NCBI RefSeq assembly: GCF_020889685.1
Contig: NZ_JACMYO010000088.1
Span: 1 to 33,276, forward strand
Direction of reading: 5' to 3'
DNA from: Bradyrhizobium oropedii
GTDB lineage: Bacteria; Pseudomonadota; Alphaproteobacteria; Rhizobiales; Xanthobacteraceae
DNA: 33,276 nucleotides
Of the stretch, positions 8,175 through 15,956 are shown piece by piece (the first letter of the stretch is position 1; the number at the start of each line of letters is the position of its first letter). The notes below the pieces were generated by a model that did not search any database, was not told the DNA's origin, and was given only the letters and a program-made list of their open reading frames with translations. The translations under genes were made by a program, and so were the position numbers.

Positions 8175-8687
8175 TTACTGCTCGAACGCGGCCTTGAGGC
8201 GGTTGAGCTGCGGCACCAGCGGATTGCCGATCGTCGAGCGATCCGGCGCCGGCGCGTGGATCGTGGTGTCGAGGCGGCGGACGCGCGCCTGCAGATCCAT
8301 CGAGCGGGTGATCAGCTGCTGCAATTGCTCGGGCAGCTTGGTGACCATATCGACCGGGCCGGGATCGGCGGCCGAAAGCTTCACCTTGGTCTTCTCGCGA
8401 TTGGCCTGGGTCAGCGTCATCTCGCCTTCCTTGACCGCGCGATGCAGCAGCAGCCACGACGCGAGCTGCATCAGCCGCGTGGTCAGGCGCATGCTTTCGG
8501 TGGCATAGGTCAGGCTGACAGACCGTTCCAGCGCCTTGGCCTCGGTGCGGCCGTCGCCGTCGAGATAGGCGGCGGTCTGCTCGACCAGGTCCATGCCTTC
8601 CCGGAACAGCACGCCGAATGCCGCAGAATTGGTCAGCCGCTCACTGAACAGCACAAGCCCGGCTTCGTTCTGGGAACGATCCGCCAT
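8175..8687 (-). CDS. rcdA: DUF1465 protein, RcdA family (CtrA degradation adaptor)
   Basis: A 170-residue helical protein. The family core is FGVLFREGMDLVEQTAAYLDG (split here across residues about 24-44), followed by EAKALERSVSLTYATESMR and LMQLASWLLLHRAV. In Caulobacter RcdA works with CpdR and PopA to deliver CtrA and other cell-cycle substrates to the ClpXP protease at the pole. A conserved role here is inferred from family membership. The ATG at 8687 is preferred over a GTG at 8702, which adds five residues. The C-terminal 40 residues vary in the family. The symbol rests on the family, not on a search. Confidence 0.75.
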   Translation of the reverse strand: MADRSQNEAGLVLFSERLTNSAAFGVLFREGMDLVEQTAAYLDGDGRTEAKALERSVSLTYATESMRLTTRLMQLASWLLLHRAVKEGEMTLTQANREKTKVKLSAADPGPVDMVTKLPEQLQQLITRSMDLQARVRRLDTTIHAPAPDRSTIGNPLVPQLNRLKAAFEQ

Positions 8688-9030
8688 GGTTAACGCCCTC
8701 ACACCATCTTAACGCCCGCTGGCATCTCACGCGCCAGCTTATGATGAACAAATCATTGCGCGGGCGCGCCGAAGAGTCCAGCCGCAACCGGATTTATGGT
8801 TTCCAAGGGATAGGACGCACAAAAAAGAGCCGCCGTTTCCGGCGGCTTTTGAAGTTGATAACAGGGAGGCGTCAAACAGAGTGGACAGGAGCCACTCGGT
8901 GTCCAAACGAGGACAATGCAGTCATAATCGAGAAAGCTTAACCGATCGTAAATGAACGGATTTCTTCAGGCTTTGTTTGCCATGTCGGTCATTGACCTAG
9001 TTTGGGACAGTCCCTCGCTGATCCCCCACG
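8688..9030. other. Intergenic stretch with no supported gene
   Basis: The only clear structure is the hairpin at 8821-8850 (listed separately). An open frame of 66 codons at 8741-8941 has no recognisable domain and reads through that hairpin, so it is not called. A weak GGACA/TGTCC inverted repeat lies near 8884-8905. Confidence 0.5.
8821..8850. terminator. Bidirectional rho-independent terminator
   Basis: AGCCGCC (8828-8834) pairs with GGCGGCT (8841-8847) over a 6-nt loop. It is flanked by six A on the left and four T on the right, so it could work on either strand. On the minus strand it would stop transcripts coming from the DUF1192 side before rcdA. Confidence 0.65.
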
Positions 9031-9169
9031 CGTCGTCCCGGCAAAGGCCGGGCCCATAACCACCGGTGCCCGCGTTGCACGAGGCTGTGGCCCAACCCTA
9101 CACAATGAGGAGCAGCGGTGGTTATGGGTCCCGGATCGCGCTCGCTCCGCTCGCTTGTCCGGGACGACG
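9031..9169. repeat. Palindromic repeat, CGTCGTCCCGGC family
   Basis: The left arm (9031-9064) reads CGTCGTCCCGGC...CCCATAACCACC. The right arm (9117-9169) is its inverse, GGTGGTTATGGGTCCCGG...CCGGGACGACG, with a CGCTCGCTCCGCTCGCTT insertion in the arm. The same family recurs at 17467-17590 and as a half copy near 5027. Confidence 0.8.
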
Positions 9170-9183
9170 TGATGTCGCAGCTG

Positions 9184-9272
9184 CGTAGCCTGGATGGAGC
9201 GCAGCGTAATCCGGGAAAGATCCATTCGCGGATAACCTGCCCCGGATTGCGCTTCGCTTCATCCGGGCTACG
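9184..9272. repeat. Palindromic repeat, CGTAGCC-GGATGGAGCG family
   Basis: The left arm is CGTAGCCTGGATGGAGCGCA...ATCCGGG (9184-9215). The right arm is its inverse, CCCGGAT...CATCCGGGCTACG (9241-9272). A further partial unit, TGGAGCGCAGCG, sits at 9281-9292 against the stop codon of the DUF1192 gene. Confidence 0.8.
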
Positions 9273-9292
9273 AGAACGAATGGAGCGCAGCG

Positions 9293-9484
9293 CTACGACT
9301 TGAAGAACGCGTCCGCGGCGTCCTTCGACGCGCGCTTCTTCGACATCGCCTCTTTCAATCGATCGACTTCTGCGTTGAGCAGCGCGATCCGCTCGGTCAA
9401 ATCCTCGACCGACAGCAGGTAGAGATCTTGTCCGATCTCGTGGCTGATCTTTTTCTTCGGCCGGTCGTCATCCTCAATCGGCAT
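9293..9484 (-). CDS. DUF1192 family small protein
   Basis: A 63-residue protein. The N-terminus is acidic and charged (MPIEDDDRPKKK), followed by the DUF1192 core with LYLLSVEDLTERIALLNAEV and LKEAMSKKR. That stretch is a likely short coiled coil of about 30 residues. The family is widespread in alphaproteobacteria and has no assigned function. The ATG at 9484 has a strong GGGAGGG ribosome site; the open frame continues upstream without support. It is divergent from metG, 268 bp away. Its stop codon abuts a palindromic repeat. Confidence 0.85.
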   Translation of the reverse strand: MPIEDDDRPKKKISHEIGQDLYLLSVEDLTERIALLNAEVDRLKEAMSKKRASKDAADAFFKS

Positions 9485-9559
9485 GTTGCCCTCCCGGCAA
9501 TGATGATCTGGCGCCTCGCGTCCAGAGATGATAGATTTTGGGACAAGGAGAATTTTGCA

Positions 9560-9634
9560 GTGACTTTCGTGTGCACGCAACATCTGACGCGAATGCCCCG
9601 GCCCGACCGCAAGGAGTTTGACCGGACGGGATAG
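9560..9634 (+). CDS. Possible 24-aa leader peptide upstream of metG
   Basis: An AAGGAG ribosome site (9545-9550) is followed 9 nt later by GTG and 24 codons ending in TAG at 9634. The peptide would begin VTFVCTQHLTRMPRP. A strong hairpin with a T tract begins 31 nt after the stop, and metG starts 60 nt beyond that. The layout resembles an attenuator leader, but the peptide is not rich in Met codons. Translation is unproven. Confidence 0.3.
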   Translation: MTFVCTQHLTRMPRPDRKEFDRTG

Positions 9635-9665
9635 TGCGCCTGCGCGCCAGGCATGAGCCGACCCC

Positions 9666-9701
9666 AAGCCCTTCCGATCACGCGGGAGGGCTTTTGATTT
9701 T
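9666..9701 (+). terminator. Terminator-like hairpin in the metG leader
   Basis: AAGCCCTTCC (9666-9675) pairs with GGGAGGGCTT (9684-9693), 10 bp with one G-U pair and an 8-nt loop, followed by TTGATTTTT. The region lies between two divergent genes, so no plus-strand gene ends here. It may attenuate metG or end a short leader RNA. Confidence 0.6.
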
Positions 9702-9752
9702 TCCGGTTTGATTTTCGGGGTCGGCATCAGCAAACGCGAAAGACCCTGACCC

Positions 9753-11432
9753 ATGACCAAAATTCTCATTACCAGCGCCCTTCCTTACGTGAACGGCGTC
9801 AAGCATCTCGGCAATCTCATAGGCTCGCTGCTGCCCGCCGACGTCCACGCCCGCTTCCGAAGACAAATCGGCGACGACGTGCTGTTCATCTGCGCGACCG
9901 ACGAGCACGGCACGCCGGCCGAGCTCGGCGCCATAGAGGCAGGACAGGACGTCCGCGCGTTCTGCGACACGCAGCACGCGGTCCAGGCCGACATCTACCG
10001 GCGCTTTGGCCTGTCCTTCGATCATTTCGGCCGCACCAGTTCGTCGCACAACCATGCGCTGACGCAGCACTTCTATCGCCGGCTCGACGCAGCCGGGCTG
10101 ATCGAGGCGCGCATTTCGCGGCAAGTGTTCTCGCCGGCCGACCGGCGCTTCCTGCCCGACCGCTACGTGCTCGGCACCTGCCCGCATTGCGGCGATGGAT
10201 CGGCGCGCGGCGATCAATGCGACCATTGCGGGACGCTGCTTGACCCGCCGGAGCTCATTGATCCGCGCTCGGCACTATCAGGTGACCGCGCGCTCGATAT
10301 CCGCGAGAGCCGTCATCTGTTCCTGCGCCAGTCGCAACTCGTCGACAGCATCGACGCATGGATCGACAGCCGCACCGGGTGGCCGCCCTTCGTGGTGTCG
10401 ACCGCGAAGAGCTGGCTCAATGCCGAGCTGCGCGATCGCTGCATCACCCGCGATCTCGCCTGGGGCATCGCGGTGCCGCGCGAGGGCTTTGACGGCAAGG
10501 TGTTCTACGTCTGGTTCGATGCGCCGATCGGCTACATCGCGGCCACACAGGAATGGGCGGCCGCCGCGCCCGGCCGCGACTGGAAGGAATGGTGGTGGCA
10601 AGCTGATGAGGTCAGCTACATCCAGTTTCTCGGCAAGGACAACATCCCGTTCCACACCGTGAGTTTTCCGGCAACGCTGATCGGCTCCGGCGAGCCGTGG
10701 AAGACCGCCGACGTCATCAAGGGATTCCACTGGCTCAATTTCGAGGGCGGCAAGTTCTCGACCAGCCGCAAGCGCGGCATCTTCACCGACGCGGCACTGG
10801 AAGAATTGCCGGCCGATCTCTGGCGCTGGTGGCTGATCGCCAACGCGCCAGAAAGCGCCGATACCGATTTTGGCGTCAGCAGATTTGTTGCCGATGTGAA
10901 CAAGGATCTCGCCGACATCTTCGGCAACCTCGTCAACCGCATCGTCAGCTTCGCGCATCTCGCCTTCGATGGCCGCATTCCGGAGGGCGGCGCACCCGGT
11001 GAAACTGAGCTGCGGCTCGCACACGATCTGGAGCAGCGCATCAAGGCGTTGCACCGCCATCACACGGCACTGGAGTTTCGCGCCGGCGCGGCCACAACGC
11101 GCGCGATCTGGGATGCGGCGAACGCTTACCAGCAACACACGGCGCCCTGGACGGCGATCAAGTCCGATCCGGCACGCGCGGCGGTCATCACCCGCGTCGG
11201 GCTCAATCTTGTTGCGCTCTGCGCGACGCTGGGGTGGAGCATCGTGCCAAACCTGTCCGAGCGCGTGCTCGGCGCGTTTGGCTGCAACAATGCCGTGCCG
11301 CGCTGGCCCACTGGCCCACTCCTTCCGTTGCTGAATAGCGGTGCCGGCACGCCGGTCGCCAGGCTCGGCCTGCCGGTCGAGAAAATCAGCTCCGAGAAGG
11401 TCGCGCATCTGACGGCCCGGTTCGGGGCTTAA
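9753..11432 (+). CDS. metG: Methionine--tRNA ligase, divergent form
   Basis: A 559-residue class I synthetase that charges tRNA-Met with methionine. The HIGH motif is HLGN (18-21). A zinc knuckle with CPHC (143-146) and CDHC (156-159) lies in the connective peptide. The KMSKS loop is KFSTS (334-338), so the second lysine is replaced. The anticodon-binding helical domain follows, with DINK-like residues around DVNKDLADIFGNLVNR. There is no C-terminal tRNA-binding OB domain. Bradyrhizobium normally has a separate housekeeping MetRS, so this may be a second copy (recalled, not checked). The ATG at 9753 fits the family start MTKILITSALPYVNG. A structured leader lies upstream. Confidence 0.88.
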   Translation: MTKILITSALPYVNGVKHLGNLIGSLLPADVHARFRRQIGDDVLFICATDEHGTPAELGAIEAGQDVRAFCDTQHAVQADIYRRFGLSFDHFGRTSSSHNHALTQHFYRRLDAAGLIEARISRQVFSPADRRFLPDRYVLGTCPHCGDGSARGDQCDHCGTLLDPPELIDPRSALSGDRALDIRESRHLFLRQSQLVDSIDAWIDSRTGWPPFVVSTAKSWLNAELRDRCITRDLAWGIAVPREGFDGKVFYVWFDAPIGYIAATQEWAAAAPGRDWKEWWWQADEVSYIQFLGKDNIPFHTVSFPATLIGSGEPWKTADVIKGFHWLNFEGGKFSTSRKRGIFTDAALEELPADLWRWWLIANAPESADTDFGVSRFVADVNKDLADIFGNLVNRIVSFAHLAFDGRIPEGGAPGETELRLAHDLEQRIKALHRHHTALEFRAGAATTRAIWDAANAYQQHTAPWTAIKSDPARAAVITRVGLNLVALCATLGWSIVPNLSERVLGAFGCNNAVPRWPTGPLLPLLNSGAGTPVARLGLPVEKISSEKVAHLTARFGA

Positions 11433-11501
11433 CGGCGTTTCGCTTCGTTGGAAAAGGCGGTATGCCATCCGCCAATCCTCTCCACTGACCAGGGACACAC
11501 C

Positions 11502-12500
11502 ATGCCCAATCTGCCCGCGCAAATGACCGTCGTTGCCATCAGCAAGCCCGGTGGCCCGGAGGTGCTGGTGCCCGAGACCCGCGCGCTGCCGGTGCCGAAG
11601 GCCGGGGAGATCCTGGTCAAGGTCGCGGCCGCCGGCGTCAACCGTCCCGACGTCGCGCAGCGCTCCGGCTCGTATCCGCCGCCGCCCGGCGCAAGCGACC
11701 TGCCCGGCCTCGAGATCGCAGGCGAAGTCGTCGCGCTCGGCGAAGGCGCAAAGCACAAGATCGGCGACAAGGTGATGTCGCTCGTCGCCGGCGGCGGCTA
11801 CGCGCAATATTGCATCGCGCAGGACGCGCAGGCGATGACCGTGCCGCCCTCACTGTCGATGCAGGAAGCCGGCGCTACCCCGGAAACGCTGATGACGGTG
11901 TGGCACAATGTGTTCGAACGCGGCGCGCTGCAGGCCGGCGAAACATTGCTGATCCACGGCGGCTCGTCGGGCATCGGCACGATGGCGATCCAACTCGCCA
12001 AGGCGTTCGGTGCCAAGGTGATCGTCACCGTCGGCTCGCAGGACAAGGCCGACGCCTGCCTCAAGCTCGGCGCCGATTACGCGGTGAATTACAAGACCAA
12101 GGACTTCGTCGAGGCGGTGAAAAAGGCGACCGACGGTGCCGGCGCCAACGTCATCCTCGACATGGTGGGCGGCGACTATATCGACCGGAACTATGACGCT
12201 GCCGCCGTCGAAGGCCGCATCGTCCAGATCGCGTTCCTGTCGGGAACACCGAAGGCCACAGCCAATTTTGCCAAGCTGATGGTCAAGCGGCTGCACCACA
12301 CCGGCTCGACCCTGCGCCCCCGTAGTAATGCGGACAAGGCGGCGATGGTCGCGGCAATCGAGGCAAAGGTGCTGCCGCTGCTGCGCGAAGGACGCGTCAA
12401 ACCGCTGATGGACAGCACATTCCCGCTGGAAAAGGCCGCCGATGCGCACCGGCGCATGGAGACCAGCGAACATATTGGCAAAATTGTGTTGGTGGTTTAA
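11502..12500 (+). CDS. NAD(P)H quinone oxidoreductase, PIG3-type zinc-free MDR
   Basis: A 332-residue medium-chain reductase of the zinc-independent quinone oxidoreductase group. N-terminal GroES-like domain contains GVNRPDVAQRSG and the LPGLEIAGEVVALGEGA segment. The Rossmann nucleotide site is HGGSSGIGTMAIQLAKAFGA, the variant typical of PIG3/QOR, which favours NADPH. The C-terminus ends with EHIGKIVLVV. It probably reduces quinones or related electrophiles in the cytosol. The ATG at 11502 is preceded by AGGGAC; an upstream in-frame start at 11448 adds unconserved residues. The gene follows metG by 69 bp in the same direction and may be co-transcribed. Confidence 0.88.
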   Translation: MPNLPAQMTVVAISKPGGPEVLVPETRALPVPKAGEILVKVAAAGVNRPDVAQRSGSYPPPPGASDLPGLEIAGEVVALGEGAKHKIGDKVMSLVAGGGYAQYCIAQDAQAMTVPPSLSMQEAGATPETLMTVWHNVFERGALQAGETLLIHGGSSGIGTMAIQLAKAFGAKVIVTVGSQDKADACLKLGADYAVNYKTKDFVEAVKKATDGAGANVILDMVGGDYIDRNYDAAAVEGRIVQIAFLSGTPKATANFAKLMVKRLHHTGSTLRPRSNADKAAMVAAIEAKVLPLLREGRVKPLMDSTFPLEKAADAHRRMETSEHIGKIVLVV

Positions 12501-12620
12501 CTCTCGCCATGGAAGCAGGGGCGGAAACCCTTTGATTCCCTTCGCTTTCGTGTCATTTATCGCGCCACCTCCGGGCCGGTCGCCGGGCCCGGGCAGTTTG
12601 TCGATCGCGGAGTACTGACA

Positions 12621-15497
12621 TTGCGTCTGATCAGGTGCCTTGCGCTGCTGGCGCTGGGCCTCATGATGTTTGCCGCTGCGCCTGCCGCGTATGCGATCGA
12701 CGCGGTCAGCGTGCGCAGCGATGCGCCCGCGATCGATTTGACGGCGGTTCTCGACCATCAGCGCAGTGAAACGGACCGCATCCAGGTCTCCACCGCTCCC
12801 GGAACCGACGGCATCGTGCGCCGCATCGAGGTTCGCGCCCGCGAAGGCGGCCAGAACTGGGTGGTGTTCGCACTCGCGAACAACACCGACGACCAGCTCG
12901 ACCGCCTGATCGTCGCGCCGCACTATCGCATTGTGTCTTCGGGCCTGTTGTGGCCTGACCTCGGCCTGTCGCGCATCGCGACCATCACGCCGTCGGTCGG
13001 CGATCGTCCCGAGCGGCAGGAAAGCCCGACCGCCGACGTGTTCCGCATCACGCTGGATCCCGGTGCCGTCGTCACCTATGTCGCGGAACTACGCACTGAC
13101 AAGCTGCCGCAGCTCTATCTGTGGGAACCCGACGCCTACAAGGACAAGGTCAACTCGTTCACGCTGTATCAGGGCATCGTGATCGGCATCTCGGGCCTGC
13201 TCGCGCTCGTGCTCACGATTTTGTTTGTGGTCAAGGGCAGCATCATGTTCCCGGCCGCTGCAGCGCTGGCCTGGGCGGTGCTGGTCTATATCGGCGTCGA
13301 CTTCGGCTTCTGGGGCAAGGTGCTCGACATGTCGAACAACGCCGAACGCGTCTGGCGCGCGGCGGGCGAGGCGATCCTCGCGGCGACGCTGCTGGTGTTC
13401 CTGTTCGCGTACCTCAATCTCAGTCGATGGCACGTCCGCTACTCGCACATCACGATCGGCTGGCTGGTCTTCCTCGGCTCGCTGGTGGCGCTGGCGCTGT
13501 TCGATCCGGCGGTCGCCTCCGGCATCGCGCGGATGTCGCTGGTCATGATCGCCTTCGCCGGCTTCGCGCTGATCGTCTATCTCTCGACCCACGGCTTCGA
13601 CCGCGCGGTGCTGTTGATCCCGACCTGGTTCCTGCTGGTGGTCTGGGTGGTCGCGGCCGGCATGACCGTTGCCGGCTCCGTCACCAACGACATCGTCGGT
13701 CCCGCGCTGCTCGGCGGCCTGGTGCTGATCGTGATGCTCATTGGCTTTACGGTGATGCAGCACGCCTTCGCCGGCGGCGGCGCCACCACCGGCGTCGTCT
13801 CCGATGTCGAGCGCCGCGCCCTCGCACTGACCGGCTCCGGCGATCTGATCTGGGACTGGGACGTCTCCGCCGACAAGGTGTTCACCAGCCCCGAGACCGA
13901 GGCCCTGCTCGGGCTGAAGCGCGGCACGCTGGAAGGCCCGGCGGCGAAATGGCTCGAGGTGCTGCACCCGCTCGACCAGGACCGCTTCCGCGCCGCGCTC
14001 GACAGCGTGCTCGACCAGCGCCGCGGCCGCCTGGTGCAGGATTTCCGCCTGCGCACGCCCGACGGCCACTTCATGTGGTTCGCGCTGAAGGCGCGGCCCG
14101 TGGTCGGCTCCGACGGCGAGGTCTCGCGCGTGGTCGGCACGCTGACCGACGTCACCGAGTTCAAGAACTCCGAAGAGCGGATGCTTCATGACTCCGTGCA
14201 CGACAATCTGACCGGCCTGCCCAACCGCAAGCTGTTCATGGATCGCCTCAGCGCGGTGGCGAACCTCGCCAAGACCATGCCGAACCTGCGGCCGACCCTG
14301 ATGGTGATCGATCTCGACCGCTTCAAGCAGGTCAACGATTCCGTCGGCATCGCGGTCGGCGATTCCATCCTGCTGACGCTGGCGCGGCGTCTCACGCGCA
14401 TCCTCAAGCCGCAGGACACGCTGGCGCGGATGGCCGGCGACCAGTTCGGCCTGATCCTGCTGTCGGAGCAGGACCCGGCGCGGATCACCAATTTCGCCGA
14501 GACCATCCGCAAGACCATCCGCGCGCCGATCGCCTTCAACGACCGCGAGATCTTCCTGACCGCCTCGATTGGCCTCGCGCTGTCCGATCCGGCCGCGCCG
14601 CTGACCGACGAGATCATCAAGGACGCCGAGCTGGCGATGTATCATTCGAAGCGGATCGGCGGCGACCGCATCGACGTCTACAAGCCGGCGATGCGGGCGC
14701 GGAAGACCGACCGCCTGACCTTGGAGAGCGACCTGCGCCGCGCCATCGAGCGACAGGAAATCACGATCCTGTACCAGCCGATCGTGCGGTTGGAAGATCG
14801 CGCGATCGCCGGCTTCGAGGCATTGGCGCGCTGGGATCACCCCAAGCTCGGCCGGATGTCGCCGTCGGAGTTCATCAACGTCGCCGAGGAGACCGGCCTG
14901 ATCGTCGATCTCGGCATGTTCGTGATGGACCAGACCGCGCGCCAGCTCGCGGTGTGGCAGCGCGCGATGCGCGCGCGCGAGCCGATCTTCGCGTCGGTCA
15001 ACGTATCGTCGCGGCAGTTGCTGCGCCACGATCTGATCCACGACATCCGCACCGTGCTGTCGCGCTCCTCGGTGGCGCGCGGCACGCTGAAGCTGGAGCT
15101 GACGGAATCGCTCGTGATGGAAAATCCGGAGCACGCCGCCCAGATGCTGGCGCGGATCCGCGAGCTCGGCACCGGGCTGTCGCTCGACGATTTCGGCACC
15201 GGGCACTCCTCGCTGTCCTATCTGCAGCGGTTCCCGTTCGACACCATCAAGATTGACCAGTCCTTCGTCCGCACCACGAGCCGCGGCACCCGCCCGGTGA
15301 TCCTGAAATCGATCATCGCGCTGGCGCACGATCTCGGCATGGACGTGGTCGCGGAAGGCGCCGAGACGGATTCGGATGCCGTCGAGCTCTACCAGCTCGG
15401 CTGCGAATACGCCCAGGGCTTCGCCTTCGGCGAGCCGATGGACGCCGACGCCGCCACGCGGCTGCTCACCGAGGAACGGCTGGAAGCCGCGAGCTAA
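12621..15497 (+). CDS. Membrane PAS-GGDEF-EAL protein, probable c-di-GMP phosphodiesterase
   Basis: A 958-residue protein. A signal peptide (1-25, ending AAYA) precedes a periplasmic domain (about 26-180), then seven or eight membrane helices (about 185-385). A PAS domain (403-513) follows, then GGDEF (about 523-690) and EAL (about 700-950). The GGDEF signature is AGDQF (605-609), so cyclase activity is probably lost. The upstream I-site has Lys instead of Arg (KPQD). The EAL domain looks active: EAL at 733-735, ELTES, DDFGTG at 856-861, KIDQSF and QGFAFG. The start is TTG at 12621 with GGAG 8 nt upstream; later ATGs would cut the signal peptide. It is followed by an intact diguanylate cyclase in the same direction. 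Confidence 0.9.
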   Translation: MRLIRCLALLALGLMMFAAAPAAYAIDAVSVRSDAPAIDLTAVLDHQRSETDRIQVSTAPGTDGIVRRIEVRAREGGQNWVVFALANNTDDQLDRLIVAPHYRIVSSGLLWPDLGLSRIATITPSVGDRPERQESPTADVFRITLDPGAVVTYVAELRTDKLPQLYLWEPDAYKDKVNSFTLYQGIVIGISGLLALVLTILFVVKGSIMFPAAAALAWAVLVYIGVDFGFWGKVLDMSNNAERVWRAAGEAILAATLLVFLFAYLNLSRWHVRYSHITIGWLVFLGSLVALALFDPAVASGIARMSLVMIAFAGFALIVYLSTHGFDRAVLLIPTWFLLVVWVVAAGMTVAGSVTNDIVGPALLGGLVLIVMLIGFTVMQHAFAGGGATTGVVSDVERRALALTGSGDLIWDWDVSADKVFTSPETEALLGLKRGTLEGPAAKWLEVLHPLDQDRFRAALDSVLDQRRGRLVQDFRLRTPDGHFMWFALKARPVVGSDGEVSRVVGTLTDVTEFKNSEERMLHDSVHDNLTGLPNRKLFMDRLSAVANLAKTMPNLRPTLMVIDLDRFKQVNDSVGIAVGDSILLTLARRLTRILKPQDTLARMAGDQFGLILLSEQDPARITNFAETIRKTIRAPIAFNDREIFLTASIGLALSDPAAPLTDEIIKDAELAMYHSKRIGGDRIDVYKPAMRARKTDRLTLESDLRRAIERQEITILYQPIVRLEDRAIAGFEALARWDHPKLGRMSPSEFINVAEETGLIVDLGMFVMDQTARQLAVWQRAMRAREPIFASVNVSSRQLLRHDLIHDIRTVLSRSSVARGTLKLELTESLVMENPEHAAQMLARIRELGTGLSLDDFGTGHSSLSYLQRFPFDTIKIDQSFVRTTSRGTRPVILKSIIALAHDLGMDVVAEGAETDSDAVELYQLGCEYAQGFAFGEPMDADAATRLLTEERLEAAS

Positions 15498-15579
15498 AGC
15501 GCGACGAGAGCGCTTGAGCCGTTTGTTTTGCGCATGATCTATTCGGAAAACCGCTTCGCACTTTTCCGGACCATGCGCT
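15496..15579. repeat. Rhizobial palindromic repeat, GCATGATC-CGGAAAACCG family
   Basis: GCGCATGATCTATTCGGAAAACCG pairs with CGCACTTTTCCGGACCATGCGC to give an imperfect hairpin. An additional GCGCGACGAGAGCGC hairpin lies to the left. The same family occurs at 25412-25460. The left edge touches the stop codon of the GGDEF-EAL gene and the right edge contains the stop codon of the DUF7662 gene. Confidence 0.8.
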
Positions 15580-15835
15580 AACGCGGCTTCGGCATTTTCT
15601 TGAACTTGACGCTCTTGCCGTCGGCCTGGCGGGTAGCGATGTAGCCGGCCTCGAGACAGGCCTCGCGCTGCGGCATCTTCTCCTGCGGACTGCGCTGGGT
15701 TTCCCACCACGACGCGCGGTGCGCGGCGCGCGGCAGCGCCGCATCGATGATCGCCTCGATCTCGTCGAAGGTCAGCACGAATTCGGGCAGATGCTGCTTC
15801 TTCAGGTAATCCCGCAGCGGGTCGTAGTCGTTCAC
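15578..15835 (-). CDS. DUF7662-like small protein
   Basis: An 85-residue protein. It has YDPLRDYLKKQ near the start, FDEIEAIIDAALPRAA in the middle and a WWET motif, then EACLEAGYIATRQADG. This order (YDPLRxYL, FxEIExIIxxxLP, WW, W/CLxAGY) matches the DUF7662 family as I recall it. Function unknown. I chose the GTG at 15835, preceded by GAGGAC; the frame is open much further upstream but that part is antisense to the neighbouring cyclase gene. The gene is convergent with the GGDEF-EAL gene and divergent from the diguanylate cyclase. It ends inside a palindromic repeat. Confidence 0.7.
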   Translation of the reverse strand: MNDYDPLRDYLKKQHLPEFVLTFDEIEAIIDAALPRAAHRASWWETQRSPQEKMPQREACLEAGYIATRQADGKSVKFKKMPKPR

Positions 15836-15956
15836 AACGTCCTCGATGGCAATAGATGAGGTTCGGCAACCACCCGTTAACCCATTCGGCGGCCGCTGTC
15901 GCCATTTAAGGCGACAACAAGATTTCCCAATGCATGACGGCGCTTTGGAGCGGGAC

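Noticed and set aside
8685..8715. TTAA pairs and a TTAACCAT near the rcdA start, resembling CtrA boxes
   Set aside because: The spacing is 15-16 bp rather than 7, and the second element overlaps the start codon.
8741..8941. 66-codon plus-strand open frame
   Set aside because: It reads through a terminator hairpin, lacks a domain and has atypical composition.
12500..12620. Possible terminator after the quinone oxidoreductase gene
   Set aside because: No hairpin with a T tract was found in this gap.
13089..15905. 938-codon minus-strand open frame
   Set aside because: It is the antisense shadow of the GGDEF-EAL gene, with biased composition and no recognisable fold.
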